Source: Breoghania sp037026715 (lineage in GTDB: Bacteria > Pseudomonadota > Alphaproteobacteria > Rhizobiales > Stappiaceae). From it: a DNA stretch of 64,000 nt. Position numbers and translations under genes: made by a program. Below the pieces are notes generated by a model that saw nothing but the letters and a program-made list of their open reading frames with translations, was not told the DNA's origin and ran no database searches. This document shows positions 18,341 through 26,299 of this stretch, piece after piece. Position 1 is the first letter of the stretch; the number at the start of each line of letters is the position of its first letter. The stretch spans positions 1-64,000 of the forward strand of contig NZ_JBANCG010000003.1 in assembly GCF_037026715.1 (NCBI RefSeq). The letters run 5' to 3'.

Positions 18341-19354
18341 ATGTCCCGCGCCGCCGATCTGGCGCGCCGTCTCGGTGAACAGGCCGAGGCGGTGTGCCGC
18401 TATTACTTGCCGAACGGTCGCCGCCAGGGCCGATACTGGATCTGCGGCGATGTCATGGGAACGCCGGGGCGGAGTCTTTATGTCCGCCTTTCCGGCGAAC
18501 GTGCCGGGAAGTTTTGCGATGCCGCTGATGGAACGCATGGCGATCTTCTTGACCTCATCGCCCTCAATCATGGCCTCGGCTTCCGTGCCGCGCTCGATGA
18601 AGCGCGGGGATTCCTAAGCCTCCCGGTTCCGCCGATCCGCCAGGTCGCCCCGCCCGCGCCGACGAACTCTTCCGAAGCGGCGCGGCGGCTCTTCGCCGCG
18701 TCGAAGCCCATCCGGGGCACGCTGGCGGACCGCTATCTCCAAAGCCGTGGCATCATTCTGCCTACGGACGTTTCCGTCCTGCGCTTTCATCCGCACTGCT
18801 TTCATCGCGGGCCGCAAGGCCGCGAGACATGGCCGGCGCTCATCGCCGCCGTCACCGATCTCGATGGCGCCATCACCGGTGCGCATCGCACCTGGCTTGA
18901 TCCTGGCGGCGGCAAGGCGCCTCTCGATCAGCCCCGCCGCGCCATGGGGCATCTCGCCGGAAACGCGGTCCGGCTCGGCGTTGCCTCCGACGTCCTGACG
19001 GCGGCGGAAGGCATCGAAACGGCGCTGGCGCTCAAGACCGTGATGCCCGCCATGCCGATCGTCGCCGCACTCTCCGCCGCACACCTCGCTGCCCTGATCC
19101 TGCCGGCCGGGCTGCGCCGTCTCTATGTCGCCCGCGACAATGACAAGGCCGGACGTTTCGCACTGGAACGATTGCACGCCCGCTCCACAGCCGGCGACAT
19201 CGACATCCGCGCGCTCGCCCCGAGGACGGAGGATTTCAACGCCGATCTCCTGACGCTCGGTTCAAACCGGCTCAGGGCGTGGCTCGCCGAGCTGCTCGCC
19301 CCGGACGATGTTCAGCGCTTCCTTGTCGCGGGCGGGCGGACACGATGCGTGTGA
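18341..19354 (+). CDS. Toprim-domain protein (phage/ICE primase-helicase type)
   Basis: A 337-aa protein lying 3 bp behind the methylase-helicase gene and thus in its operon. The N-terminal 90 residues (YYLPNGRRQGRYWICGDVMG, then GKFCDAADGTHGDLLDLIAL) resemble the zinc-free DUF7146 region of primase-like proteins. Residues about 210-310 are Toprim: LTAAEGIETALAL supplies the conserved Glu and LYVARDNDKAG the DxD. Likely binds or processes single-stranded DNA during transfer or establishment. The last residues (after LLAPDD) overlap the structured leader that follows. Confidence 0.82.
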   Translation: MSRAADLARRLGEQAEAVCRYYLPNGRRQGRYWICGDVMGTPGRSLYVRLSGERAGKFCDAADGTHGDLLDLIALNHGLGFRAALDEARGFLSLPVPPIRQVAPPAPTNSSEAARRLFAASKPIRGTLADRYLQSRGIILPTDVSVLRFHPHCFHRGPQGRETWPALIAAVTDLDGAITGAHRTWLDPGGGKAPLDQPRRAMGHLAGNAVRLGVASDVLTAAEGIETALALKTVMPAMPIVAALSAAHLAALILPAGLRRLYVARDNDKAGRFALERLHARSTAGDIDIRALAPRTEDFNADLLTLGSNRLRAWLAELLAPDDVQRFLVAGGRTRCV

Positions 19355-19423
19355 AGGTCGTCAGGGTCGGATGGCGATGGGCGAGCATTGGGCCGGCCTC
19401 CCGGTTCGGAAGGGGCCGCGCCA

Positions 19424-19556
19424 CGGCCTTTCCAAGAAAGGGATCTGCCAGCGCCGGTCGGCTTTGCAACGGCCTGACGGCCGTCCTCCACTTCGTTGTG
19501 GCCCGGCGGGTGCAAAGCCGCCCCTTGGCGCTGGCGGGCGATCCCCGGAAAGGCCG
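19424..19556 (+). promoter_or_regulatory. Large nested hairpin in the leader of the DUF2493 gene
   Basis: Four successive arm pairs are perfectly complementary and nested: CGGCCTTTCC/GGAAAGGCCG (19,424-19,433 and 19,547-19,556), GGATC/GATCC, GCCAGCGCC/GGCGCTGGC (19,447-19,455 and 19,527-19,535) and GGCTTTGCA/TGCAAAGCC (19,460-19,468 and 19,511-19,519), with an inner ACGGCC-TGAC-GGCCGT hairpin. The whole forms a stem of over 33 bp ending 35 bp before the ATG at 19,592. It may be a structured untranslated region or a small RNA. Confidence 0.7.
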
Positions 19557-19591
19557 CGACGGACGCGGCCTCGGAACCGGGAGACAGCCCC

Positions 19592-20539
19592 ATGCTGCAC
19601 AACCTCTTCACCGACGACGCGATCGAACCTCATCACGCGGCATCGCCAACCGCCCATGTCCTCGACGAAATGGCGCTTCACGGCACCCGTCCCGGCCCGG
19701 ACGATCCGGAGCGCCTGACCATGCCCGAAGCCGACCGTGCCGAGCAGGAGATCGAGGCCGCCGCAGCCGCCCTCATTGCCCTCATGGCCGATACGGCGCT
19801 GAATGACGATCTCGATGACGTCCTCTGGGGCTTCGCCAATCTCTTCCACCGCCGCGTCGGCTGGCTCGACCGCTTGCTCGACGACAACGAGATGACGCAG
19901 CGGCGCTTGGCAAGCGAGCAGGACGGCTCGGAGGTCAAATCGGTCGAACTCGAGCGCCTGACTGCCCGCGGCGAGGCATTGCTCGACCGCCGCGCCGCCT
20001 TCGAGAACCTCCGCGACCTTGCCGCCACTCAATTCGAATCCGCGACCGGTTCCGCCTGGCGGCCCCGCACTGGCTCGATGACGAACCGGCGGACGATGAC
20101 AGCGGCCATGATCGACAGCCGCGACTTCATCGCCGCCAAGCGGCGGGCCGAGACCGAACCGCTGCTGCCCACCGGTCCGCGCATCGCGTTCACCGGCGGC
20201 GTCGACTGCAATGATCACGCCCGCATCTGGGATGCCCTCGACAAGGCCCGCGCCAAGCATCCCGATATGGTGCTCATCCATGGCGGATCGCCGAAAGGCG
20301 CCGAAAAGATCGCCGCCTGCTGGGCTGGCAATCGCGGCGTGGCGCAGATCGTCTTCAAGCCTGATTGGACCCGCCATCAGAACGCAGCCCCCTTCAAGCG
20401 CAACGACCAAATGCTCGAAGCGCTCCCCATCGGCGTCATTGCCTTCCCCGGCTCGGGAATCTCGCAGAACCTCGCCGACAAGGCGCGGAAGATGGGGATC
20501 GCGGTATGGCGGTTCGACAAGGGCGAGGGTGGCGCGTGA
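19592..20539 (+). CDS. DUF2493 (SLOG-like) protein
   Basis: A 315-aa protein with a helical N-terminal half (EADRAEQEIEAAAAALIALM) and a C-terminal DUF2493 domain (about residues 190-310). The domain shows RIAFTGGVDCNDHARIWDAL, then MVLIHGGSPKGAEKIAACWA and IAFPGSGIS, the glycine-rich pattern of SLOG/Rossmann nucleotide-binding folds. Start at 19,592 follows GGGAGACAG. It is a conserved backbone gene in these ICEs; nucleotide binding is inferred from the fold and the ligand is unknown. The unknown cargo pair at 20,621-22,526 converges on its 3' end. Confidence 0.82.
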   Translation: MLHNLFTDDAIEPHHAASPTAHVLDEMALHGTRPGPDDPERLTMPEADRAEQEIEAAAAALIALMADTALNDDLDDVLWGFANLFHRRVGWLDRLLDDNEMTQRRLASEQDGSEVKSVELERLTARGEALLDRRAAFENLRDLAATQFESATGSAWRPRTGSMTNRRTMTAAMIDSRDFIAAKRRAETEPLLPTGPRIAFTGGVDCNDHARIWDALDKARAKHPDMVLIHGGSPKGAEKIAACWAGNRGVAQIVFKPDWTRHQNAAPFKRNDQMLEALPIGVIAFPGSGISQNLADKARKMGIAVWRFDKGEGGA

Positions 20540-20620
20540 CGCGCCGCCCCATTTCTCATGCAAGTTTTTGTCCTTTGAATGCCCGCGCCGACAGGTCTGC
20601 TCCTGAGGGCCGAAACCAGC

Positions 20621-21937
20621 TCAGTTGCTCCGCAACCCTTCTTCCGGCGACCAAGTTCTATGTCCGACTATTCGCCGTGGCGGTGGGCTGCCCAGCAATG
20701 CCAGACCATCCCGATATAGAGCGTAGGCGTATCCAGATTCGGGCGAAACATCGCTCCCTTCGTCTCGATCCACGGCGAAACCGGCGTGTTCGATACGTGG
20801 AAGTTCGAGGACTGCTGGCGTGTTCTCTCGCCCGCTGCGGATGATGGCGCTTAGAGAGTTGAGAAACCGTTCAGCAGACTTTTCCTCCATGACGAACCAT
20901 CCCGCAAAGCCATAGCCGCTTCGTCGTAGCAAGCGCCGTCGCCGGAAATGCTGCCACCATCTCGGATCATGCCAGAGGTCGTCCGGCCAGTGGGGATAGT
21001 CGTGGAATGGCCGGAGGGGTTCCGCGCTGGCGAGAAAAGTTCGACCCGCGTATGGAATTGCCAGGAAGCTCAGCGGTGAAGCGACATCGGGGCGCTCCCC
21101 TCCAGCGCGAACCCAATCGATCCAAGCCACAACGCTCGGCGCATCCACAAGAGAGAAATTGGCGCGATGCGTCGCGAGCGCGAGCGAGGTCGGCGTCGAC
21201 TCCGGGCTCGAGCCTGGGGGCGGTTCCGTAGGAGGCGACCGCTTGCCACGCGGCTTGGAAATGCGCGTCTCGGCAGCATGCAGAAAGGCGCCCGCTGACC
21301 CTGGTCTTGAGCCGAACGCAATCGAGTAGCCGTGAATGACCTTGCCGTGGGGTGATTCTGCCGCCAGATGGGGCTTCACCTGCTTGCTGTACTTGCGCTT
21401 TGCCTGTCCGGTGATGGTCGCGGCCGAGACGTTGGCGGCGAACGATCCACGCGCTTCCGCCAGCACTACACCGCGATCCGTAACTGCACCATCTCCGTAG
21501 ATGAAGTCGGCATGCGGGGCGAGTGCACTCGAAAGACAGGCAGCGTTGTCGCGCCATGTATAGCCGAGCGCATTCATGAGCAAATCGGTGACGCCAGCGC
21601 CGACGCGCCCGGCGAAGGCAGTACGTTCCGCATCGGCCAGCGAATTAATGTGCTGTGTGAGCGCGAATGCGGCGCCGTCTTCAATCAGCCATTCCACTTC
21701 AGTCAGGGCGCTGTCTCCCCACCGCGACAGCATTTCCGGCGGTGCATCCCGCAGCGTTGCTGTTCTTGCGATCGATGCCGCAAGAGCCGTCGGGCCGAAG
21801 GTCAGGGTCTTGCACATGCCGGGGGCATTGAAGCCCACGGAAATTGGGCTTGGGTTATTCCGATGGCGCGTGTGTCCCGTGATGCCGACCGATTTTTCGG
21901 ATCGCCAGACCGCAGCGGAGGTCAAGACATCGCTCAT
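20621..21937 (-). CDS. Unknown protein with candidate PD-(D/E)xK nuclease core
   Basis: The 438-aa protein (ATG 21,937, with GGAAG upstream; the frame extends to 22,003) is not a family I recognise. Residues about 140-185 resemble a restriction-endonuclease-like core: Asp144 in HADFIYGDG, then VVLAEARGS with Glu161 and Arg163 in place of the usual ExK, then ITGQAKRKYSKQV. This is inference from pattern. The rest is Trp/Pro-rich (PHWPDDLWHDPRWWQHFRRR). It follows a DUF6650-like gene by 55 bp on the same strand and opposes the ICE backbone, marking the pair as inserted cargo. Confidence 0.6.
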   Translation of the reverse strand: MSDVLTSAAVWRSEKSVGITGHTRHRNNPSPISVGFNAPGMCKTLTFGPTALAASIARTATLRDAPPEMLSRWGDSALTEVEWLIEDGAAFALTQHINSLADAERTAFAGRVGAGVTDLLMNALGYTWRDNAACLSSALAPHADFIYGDGAVTDRGVVLAEARGSFAANVSAATITGQAKRKYSKQVKPHLAAESPHGKVIHGYSIAFGSRPGSAGAFLHAAETRISKPRGKRSPPTEPPPGSSPESTPTSLALATHRANFSLVDAPSVVAWIDWVRAGGERPDVASPLSFLAIPYAGRTFLASAEPLRPFHDYPHWPDDLWHDPRWWQHFRRRRLLRRSGYGFAGWFVMEEKSAERFLNSLSAIIRSGRENTPAVLELPRIEHAGFAVDRDEGSDVSPESGYAYALYRDGLALLGSPPPRRIVGHRTWSPEEGLRSN

Positions 21938-21992
21938 GAGATGCTTCCGGCCGACAGCTTGCCCCGTCCGCTCCGCGTCTGTCGCAGCACCT

Positions 21993-22526
21993 TCATGATG
22001 CATCGTCTGCCGAAGGTAGGATCAATGCGAGTTCGCCCTCGATATCGATGCCATATTGATAGGCAAGCGCGGCGACATGGGTGCCAAATGTCGCCCGCAG
22101 TTCACCAAGAGCGACGAAAAATGGCGGGCTGCCTTCTTCGTCGCCGAAACGCCCTCTGCCATACCAGGGCGGCAGGTTGCGGAAATCCGGATGCGGCTCC
22201 TCGAGGAACTTTCGACAGGCGGCGCGCATAGCCCGGACGGAACCGGCGGCACGAGCGGTTTCAGGCAGTGCCTGCAATGTCTGTGTCAGCAGCTCGCGCA
22301 TCTGCAGCACAGAAGCAGTCACTTGTGAGACGACTTCGAGATGGTGTGGGACGAAGAGAACGCGCCGGTCTTCCAGCGCGGTCAGCAACCCCCGGATAAT
22401 CTCTCGTTCGTCAGCGGGAGGCGTCCACTGAACGCCAAAAAATGGCAGCGAGAACCCGGTTAATCGATGGGCCAGCGATTTCGCCGCTATCTTTCCCTTC
22501 TTCGTGATGTCATCCGATTTGCTCAC
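21993..22526 (-). CDS. DUF6650-like protein
   Basis: A 177-aa protein whose pattern (RLTGFSLPFFGVQWTPPADE, then LEDRRVLFVPHHLEV and VRAMRAACRKFLEE) matches what I recall of DUF6650. No enzymatic motif is visible. It is the first gene of a two-gene unit on the minus strand with the candidate nuclease at 20,621-21,937 and lies within a backbone of plus-strand ICE genes. An accessory or defence role is inferred from this placement only. Confidence 0.65.
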   Translation of the reverse strand: MSKSDDITKKGKIAAKSLAHRLTGFSLPFFGVQWTPPADEREIIRGLLTALEDRRVLFVPHHLEVVSQVTASVLQMRELLTQTLQALPETARAAGSVRAMRAACRKFLEEPHPDFRNLPPWYGRGRFGDEEGSPPFFVALGELRATFGTHVAALAYQYGIDIEGELALILPSADDAS

Positions 22527-23510
22527 GCCCAGGCCCCCAATTGTTCGACGGTTCTACAATAACCCAAGATTGAATCTACCATCGTTTGTGAAATTTGCGG
22601 CACATCAAACCAGCCGAGGGCATCAGAGAAACCTTTGTCGCGGCAACCGTAATCGGGTGAGAAGGGTGCCGGAAGATGTGGCGCCCGCGCGGGGACAAGC
22701 CCCGCGCGCCGGGCTCTCGTGAACCGAACCGCCTTCGGCGTTTCGGCCTTCGGCTTCGATCCCTGGCGCGAACGCCCGCTCCGCGGGCGGGTGGCGGTCC
22801 AACGACAGGCCAAGACGCGGCCCGCCGGACGCGATGGTGACGAGGCCTGGAGGGGAGAATGCGGCGTTGGCCATGGCTCCCGAGTGCAGGTTGGAATGCC
22901 ATCCTTCCTGTATCTCCGGCTGCGATGGGCGTGCGTATGCGGTTGAAGAGGGGCGCGCACGCAGGCGGTCGGATTGGTCTCGCTGCCTGCGGCTACAGTG
23001 GCGCAGCGGCGCTAGTTTCATCGGTGCAGCAATGCCATCAACGGCGTGCAGTGGGAGCTTTGGACATGCCCGGGGCGCGGTCGAAGGCTGAAGAGTTGGC
23101 GGTTTTCGTGTCGTTGTAACCCCGGCCAATCCATCGTCCGATGCGGTGAACTGGCGGCGCGTAAGGCCATGGCGCTCCTTCGCCGGCTGTTCATCGAGGC
23201 AGTCACCATCCCTGCATGTCTCTCATCGCGTAAATCCCGCGCCGGTCCGTTCAACCCGCCGGCCGGGAAAATTTCCCCTGCCGCGAAAAGTGCTCCGCTG
23301 ACGCTGCGCCCCTTCGGGTGACGGCGAAGCCGTCAACTTTTCCCGGCATTCCTCGCGCCCGCTTCGCTCCAAATTTTCCCTCCCGGCGGGTCCTCCACTT
23401 CGTTCCGGCCCTTCGCTCACGCTGCGGGTGAACCGGCCCGCCTATGCGGTCTTTCCGCTGGAGCCATCGCAGGGATGGTCCCTGCGACGAACAGCGAAAG
23501 GATCATCACC
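22527..23510. other. Long GC-rich non-coding region with several hairpins
   Basis: No convincing gene is present in 984 bp; all frames are short and arginine- or proline-rich. Hairpins include GCGCGGGG/CCCCGCGC (22,687-22,694 and 22,700-22,707), the long repeat at 23,255-23,390 and TCGCAGGGA-TGG-TCCCTGCGA (23,467-23,487), the last 23 bp before the DUF736 start. The region separates the unknown cargo pair from the DUF736 gene and may be an old insertion scar or a regulatory RNA locus. Confidence 0.5.
23255..23390. repeat. 20-bp inverted repeat enclosing 96 bp
   Basis: The left arm (23,255-23,274, beginning CCCGCCGG and ending GGGAAAATTT) matches the complement of the right arm (23,371-23,390, beginning AAATTTTCCC and ending CCGGCGGG) at 18 of 20 positions. 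The A/T block at the inner end of both arms is striking in this GC-rich context. It may fold in RNA or be the trace of a small mobile element. Confidence 0.7.
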
Positions 23511-23849
23511 ATGGCCATCACCCTCGGCGCGTTCACCAAGCAGAACGACGGCAGCTTCACCGGGACCCTCAAGACCCTCAACGTCACCGCCAACCTCGTC
23601 ATCGTCCCCGTGGACAAGATGTCCGAAAACGCCCCCGACTATCGCGTCTATGCCGGCAACGGCCAGCGCTACGAGGTCGGCGCCGGCTGGAGCCAGGTCG
23701 CCAAGTCGAGCGGCGAGACCTACCTGAACCTCAAGATCGCCGCGCCGGAATTCGGCCCCAACTGGGTGCGCGCCCGTCTCGTCAAGCTGGAGACGCCGAT
23801 GGAGGACGGCACCTCGCACCTCGCCCTGTGGGAGCCGCGCGAGCGCTGA
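23511..23849 (+). CDS. DUF736 protein (first copy)
   Basis: A 112-aa DUF736 protein: ITLGAFTKQNDGSFTGTLKT at the start, NLVIVPVDKMSENAPDYRVY in the middle and a SGETYLNLKIAAPEFGPNW-like strand pattern, ending LALWEPRER. It is a compact beta-rich domain found in nearly all ICEs of this class; function unknown. A paralogue lies at 44,452-44,769 and a remnant of a third at 48,340-48,432. The ATG at 23,511 is preceded by AAAGGA and by the 23,467-23,487 hairpin. Confidence 0.9.
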   Translation: MAITLGAFTKQNDGSFTGTLKTLNVTANLVIVPVDKMSENAPDYRVYAGNGQRYEVGAGWSQVAKSSGETYLNLKIAAPEFGPNWVRARLVKLETPMEDGTSHLALWEPRER

Positions 23850-23863
23850 TCCCGCCCACTCCC

Positions 23864-23901
23864 GAAGATCCCGCCGGAGCGCATCCGGCGGGGCTTATCT
23901 T
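23864..23901 (+). terminator. Hairpin after the DUF736 gene
   Basis: A 9-bp perfect stem, CCCGCCGGA (23,870-23,878) and TCCGGCGGG (23,884-23,892), is extended by outer GAAGAT/ATCTTC arms. It follows the stop by about 15 bp. The T tract is weak, so it may terminate only in part. Confidence 0.5.
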
Positions 23902-24005
23902 CATGCATTCCGCCGCGTTGGACCGCCGCAATCCAAACGGTGTCGGCGCTGGTCGCGCCGACGGGCTTTCCGTCTCGATCTTCCCATTCTGCCATCCGGC
24001 GCGAC

Positions 24006-24122
24006 GAGCCTGTAAAGGATCGCGGGCACCCTCCAAAATACTCCGTTCCGCTGGCGCTCCACTCCGCATTTTGGCTCCTCCCGCGCCCGCTTCGCGGCGG
24101 CTTCGCCGTCCTTGACAGGCTC
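24006..24122. repeat. Inverted repeat in the leader of the 70-aa gene
   Basis: Arms GAGCCTGTAAAGGA (24,006-24,019) and TCCTTGACAGGCTC (24,109-24,122) pair at 13 of 14 positions, with an inner CCAAAAT/ATTTTGG pair. It ends about 60 bp before the ATG at 24,183 and resembles the structured leaders at 19,424-19,556 and 23,255-23,390. Confidence 0.65.
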
Positions 24123-24182
24123 TATCCGGATGACCGGGGACCCCGTTCTCGACGGGAGAACGGCTCAATCAAGGAGGTTCCC

Positions 24183-24395
24183 ATGTCCATCCAGATCAAT
24201 TTCACCCACGACATCCGCGTTAAGTATCGCGGCCATTTCTACGCTGAGGACGAGCTGCGCGAGAGCATCTGGCTCGTCAATATGGAGCTGCGCAACGGCC
24301 TGCCGCAGCGCGAGCGCATCGAGGCCAAGCGGCAGATCGCGGAAATGGAAGCAGCGCTCAAGGCGCTTGTGACGGCCGAGAGAGCGGGGCGTTGA
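24183..24395 (+). CDS. Small conserved ICE protein, 70 aa
   Basis: The frame begins MSIQINFTHDIRVKYRGHFY and ends with a charged helix (RIEAKRQIAEMEAALKALV). A strong AAGGAGG site 8 bp upstream supports expression. I do not recognise a named family. It sits between DUF736 and the AlpA-like gene, in a stretch where ICEs of this class usually carry small accessory genes. A nucleic-acid or protein-binding role would be a guess. Confidence 0.7.
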   Translation: MSIQINFTHDIRVKYRGHFYAEDELRESIWLVNMELRNGLPQRERIEAKRQIAEMEAALKALVTAERAGR

Positions 24396-24559
24396 GCCCC
24401 GCTTTTCGCGGCGTTTTCGAGCCGGACGCCGCTTTCCTGTTCCTCATTGCCGAAGGGGGATCGTTTTCGGCACCCCCCGTTTTCCGATCCTGAGCAAGCG
24501 CGCTCCCCGCCGACATCCTTCGCCCATTCGCGTCGAACTTCGCCGAAAGGAGGCAAAGG

Positions 24560-24799
24560 ATGATCGATCACACATCGAGAGCGGCCGAAGCCCGCAAAGG
24601 CTCGCCGTTCCTCTCCACGCGGGAGGCCGCATTCTATCTCGGCCTCTCCTTCCGCACCCTTGAAAAGATGCGCCTGACAGGCAACGGCCCGCGCTTCCGC
24701 AAGCATGGCCGCTTTGTCCGCTACCACATCGCCGACCTCGATTCCTGGTCGGAAGGACGGCGGCATTCCTCCACATCTGATGAGGGAGAACGCGGATGA
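24560..24799 (+). CDS. AlpA/MerR-type helix-turn-helix protein (excisionase-like)
   Basis: A 79-aa protein with a winged helix-turn-helix: FLSTREAAFYLGLSFRTLEK, then GNGPRFRKHGRFVRYHIADL. This is the pattern of AlpA/Xis-type DNA-binding proteins. In ICEs it may act as recombination directionality factor or transcriptional regulator; both are inference. Start 24,560 follows AAAGGAGG. Its 3' end overlaps the traF start by 4 bp, so it belongs to the traF-transglycosylase operon. Confidence 0.85.
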   Translation: MIDHTSRAAEARKGSPFLSTREAAFYLGLSFRTLEKMRLTGNGPRFRKHGRFVRYHIADLDSWSEGRRHSSTSDEGERG

Positions 24800-25299
24800 A
24801 AAGGCCCGCTTTTCTTCCTCTCGCCGCCACGCTCGCGGGCATCGCGCTCGTCGGCTTCTCCGCCATCGCGCATCCCCAGCCACACGTTGTCTGGAACGCT
24901 TCCGCCAGCGTGGCCGTAGGTCTTTATCGCGTCATCTCCGGCGCGCCAGAACGCGGCGACTTCGTCCTCGTCCGCCTCCCGAAGTCCATCGAAAAGCTGG
25001 CCGCTATTCGCGGCTATCTGCCCGCCGGCGTGCCGCTCATCAAGCGCATTGCCGCCGTCGCCGGCGATGATGTTTGCGCCTTCGACGGGGCCATCATCGT
25101 CAATGGCGAAATCGTTGCCCGCCAGCGCAAGGTGGATCTGGCAGGACGTTCTCTGCCGCGCTGGAATGAATGCCGGGAACTTGTCCAGGGCGAATTCTTC
25201 CTCTTGGGCGACGCCCCGGACTCCTTCGACAGCCGCTATTTCGGGCCGGTGACGAGCGCCCGCGTGATCGGGAGGCTCGCCGCGCTATGGATCGACTGA
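24796..25299 (+). CDS. traF: TraF, conjugative transfer signal peptidase (S26)
   Basis: A 167-aa membrane-anchored serine peptidase of the S26 family, which matures or cyclises the TrbC pilin in RP4-like systems. The N-terminal helix (LAATLAGIALVGFSAIA) is followed by NASASVAVGLYRV with the probable nucleophile Ser38, and by VPLIKRIAAVAGDD with the general base Lys83. A GEFFLLGDAPDSFDSRYFGPV segment near the C-terminus is typical. It overlaps the genes on both sides. Its substrate TrbC is encoded about 11 kb downstream (36,033). Confidence 0.9.
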   Translation: MKRPAFLPLAATLAGIALVGFSAIAHPQPHVVWNASASVAVGLYRVISGAPERGDFVLVRLPKSIEKLAAIRGYLPAGVPLIKRIAAVAGDDVCAFDGAIIVNGEIVARQRKVDLAGRSLPRWNECRELVQGEFFLLGDAPDSFDSRYFGPVTSARVIGRLAALWID

Positions 25300-25934
25300 G
25301 CCCCCTTATCTTCGCGGCGGCTGTTATCGTCACGCCCGCCGAGGCCGCCGCTGTCGACCAGTTTCAGGGGCACATTGTCGAAGCGTCGCAGCGTTTCGGC
25401 ATTCCCGTCAGATGGATCGAGGTGGTCATCATGGCCGAGAGCAGCGGCGACCCGAAGGCCGTCTCACCCAAGGGCGCCATGGGCCTGATGCAGCTCATGC
25501 CGGAGACCTGGACCGAGTTGCGCGATCAGCATGATCTCGGCGCAGATCCCTTCGATCCGCGCATCAATATTCTCGCCGGCACCGCCTATCTCAAGGCCAT
25601 GCAGGACCGCTTCGGCTATCCGGCGCTGTTCGCCGCCTACAACGCCGGACCGGGCCGCTACGAGGCCCATCTGCGGACCGGAAAGCCGCTTCCCGCCGAG
25701 ACCCGCGACTATGTCGCGCGCATCACAGAGATGCTCGCGGGTGCGGCCCTTCTCGCTTCGGACGGAACGAATTTACTGCCAACCGACACGCAGAATCCCG
25801 ATCAAATCGCCTCCGGGCATCGGCTCTTTTTTTCGCTCTCGCCTACGAGAAACGAGGCCGCAAGTCACGAAAATTCTATCCCGAATGGCGAGCTTTTCGT
25901 GCCGCTTTCAACGCGAAAATCGGATGAAAAATGA
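25287..25934 (+). CDS. Lytic transglycosylase of the conjugation system (SLT domain)
   Basis: A 215-aa protein with an N-terminal signal-like stretch (LIFAAAVIVTPAEAA) and an SLT/LT-GEWL domain. Catalytic Glu51 is in VIMAESSGDPKAVS, followed by GAMGLMQLMPETW and AYNAGPGRYE. It would open the peptidoglycan for the mating channel. Start 25,287 lies within the last codons of traF, so the two are coupled. The C-terminal 50 residues (after LASDGTNLL) look poorly conserved. Confidence 0.88.
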   Translation: MDRLSPLIFAAAVIVTPAEAAAVDQFQGHIVEASQRFGIPVRWIEVVIMAESSGDPKAVSPKGAMGLMQLMPETWTELRDQHDLGADPFDPRINILAGTAYLKAMQDRFGYPALFAAYNAGPGRYEAHLRTGKPLPAETRDYVARITEMLAGAALLASDGTNLLPTDTQNPDQIASGHRLFFSLSPTRNEAASHENSIPNGELFVPLSTRKSDEK

Positions 25935-26299
25935 GGCGAGAAATGCGTCGCCGGAGTCCATTTCCCATACGTTTCTCGCTGCTTCGTTCGCCCGGCGGCA
26001 AGGTTTCGCCACTGCCGGGCTTTCTCGCTATCGGTCGATGTGATCGCAGATGATCGTGGATGGTCGCAGACAGACTGATGGGAGCCGCGTAAGGCAAGAT
26101 GAAGCTCCGGCACCATCCGCGTTGTCGCGGATCGTAAGCCTTTGTCTGCACATCGGTTTTTCCGTAGGCGGATGGTGCTATGCACCTCCGCGGTGGTGCC
26201 ATGGGAGCCGCAACGCCCCGGATTTCCTGGGGTCGATTGGCACCAACTTTCAGAGGCTCGTTTCGTCGCCATTTTATTGGGGCCTATGAGGAGCAGACA
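25935..26299 (+). other. Non-coding region upstream of the relaxase gene, candidate oriT
   Basis: No gene is supported in 365 bp. A perfect hairpin ATCCGCG-TTGT-CGCGGAT (26,115-26,132) is followed at once by CGTAAGCC, and a further CGTAAGGC lies upstream near 26,088; GGTGC-TAT-GCACC follows near 26,175. A stem next to a short conserved nick sequence directly upstream of the relaxase gene is the usual layout of oriT, but I cannot identify the nic site with certainty. Confidence 0.35.

Noticed and set aside
22527..23510. Small genes within the 984-bp non-coding stretch.
   Set aside because: All frames are short, overlapping and Arg/Pro-rich, with no convincing start signals.
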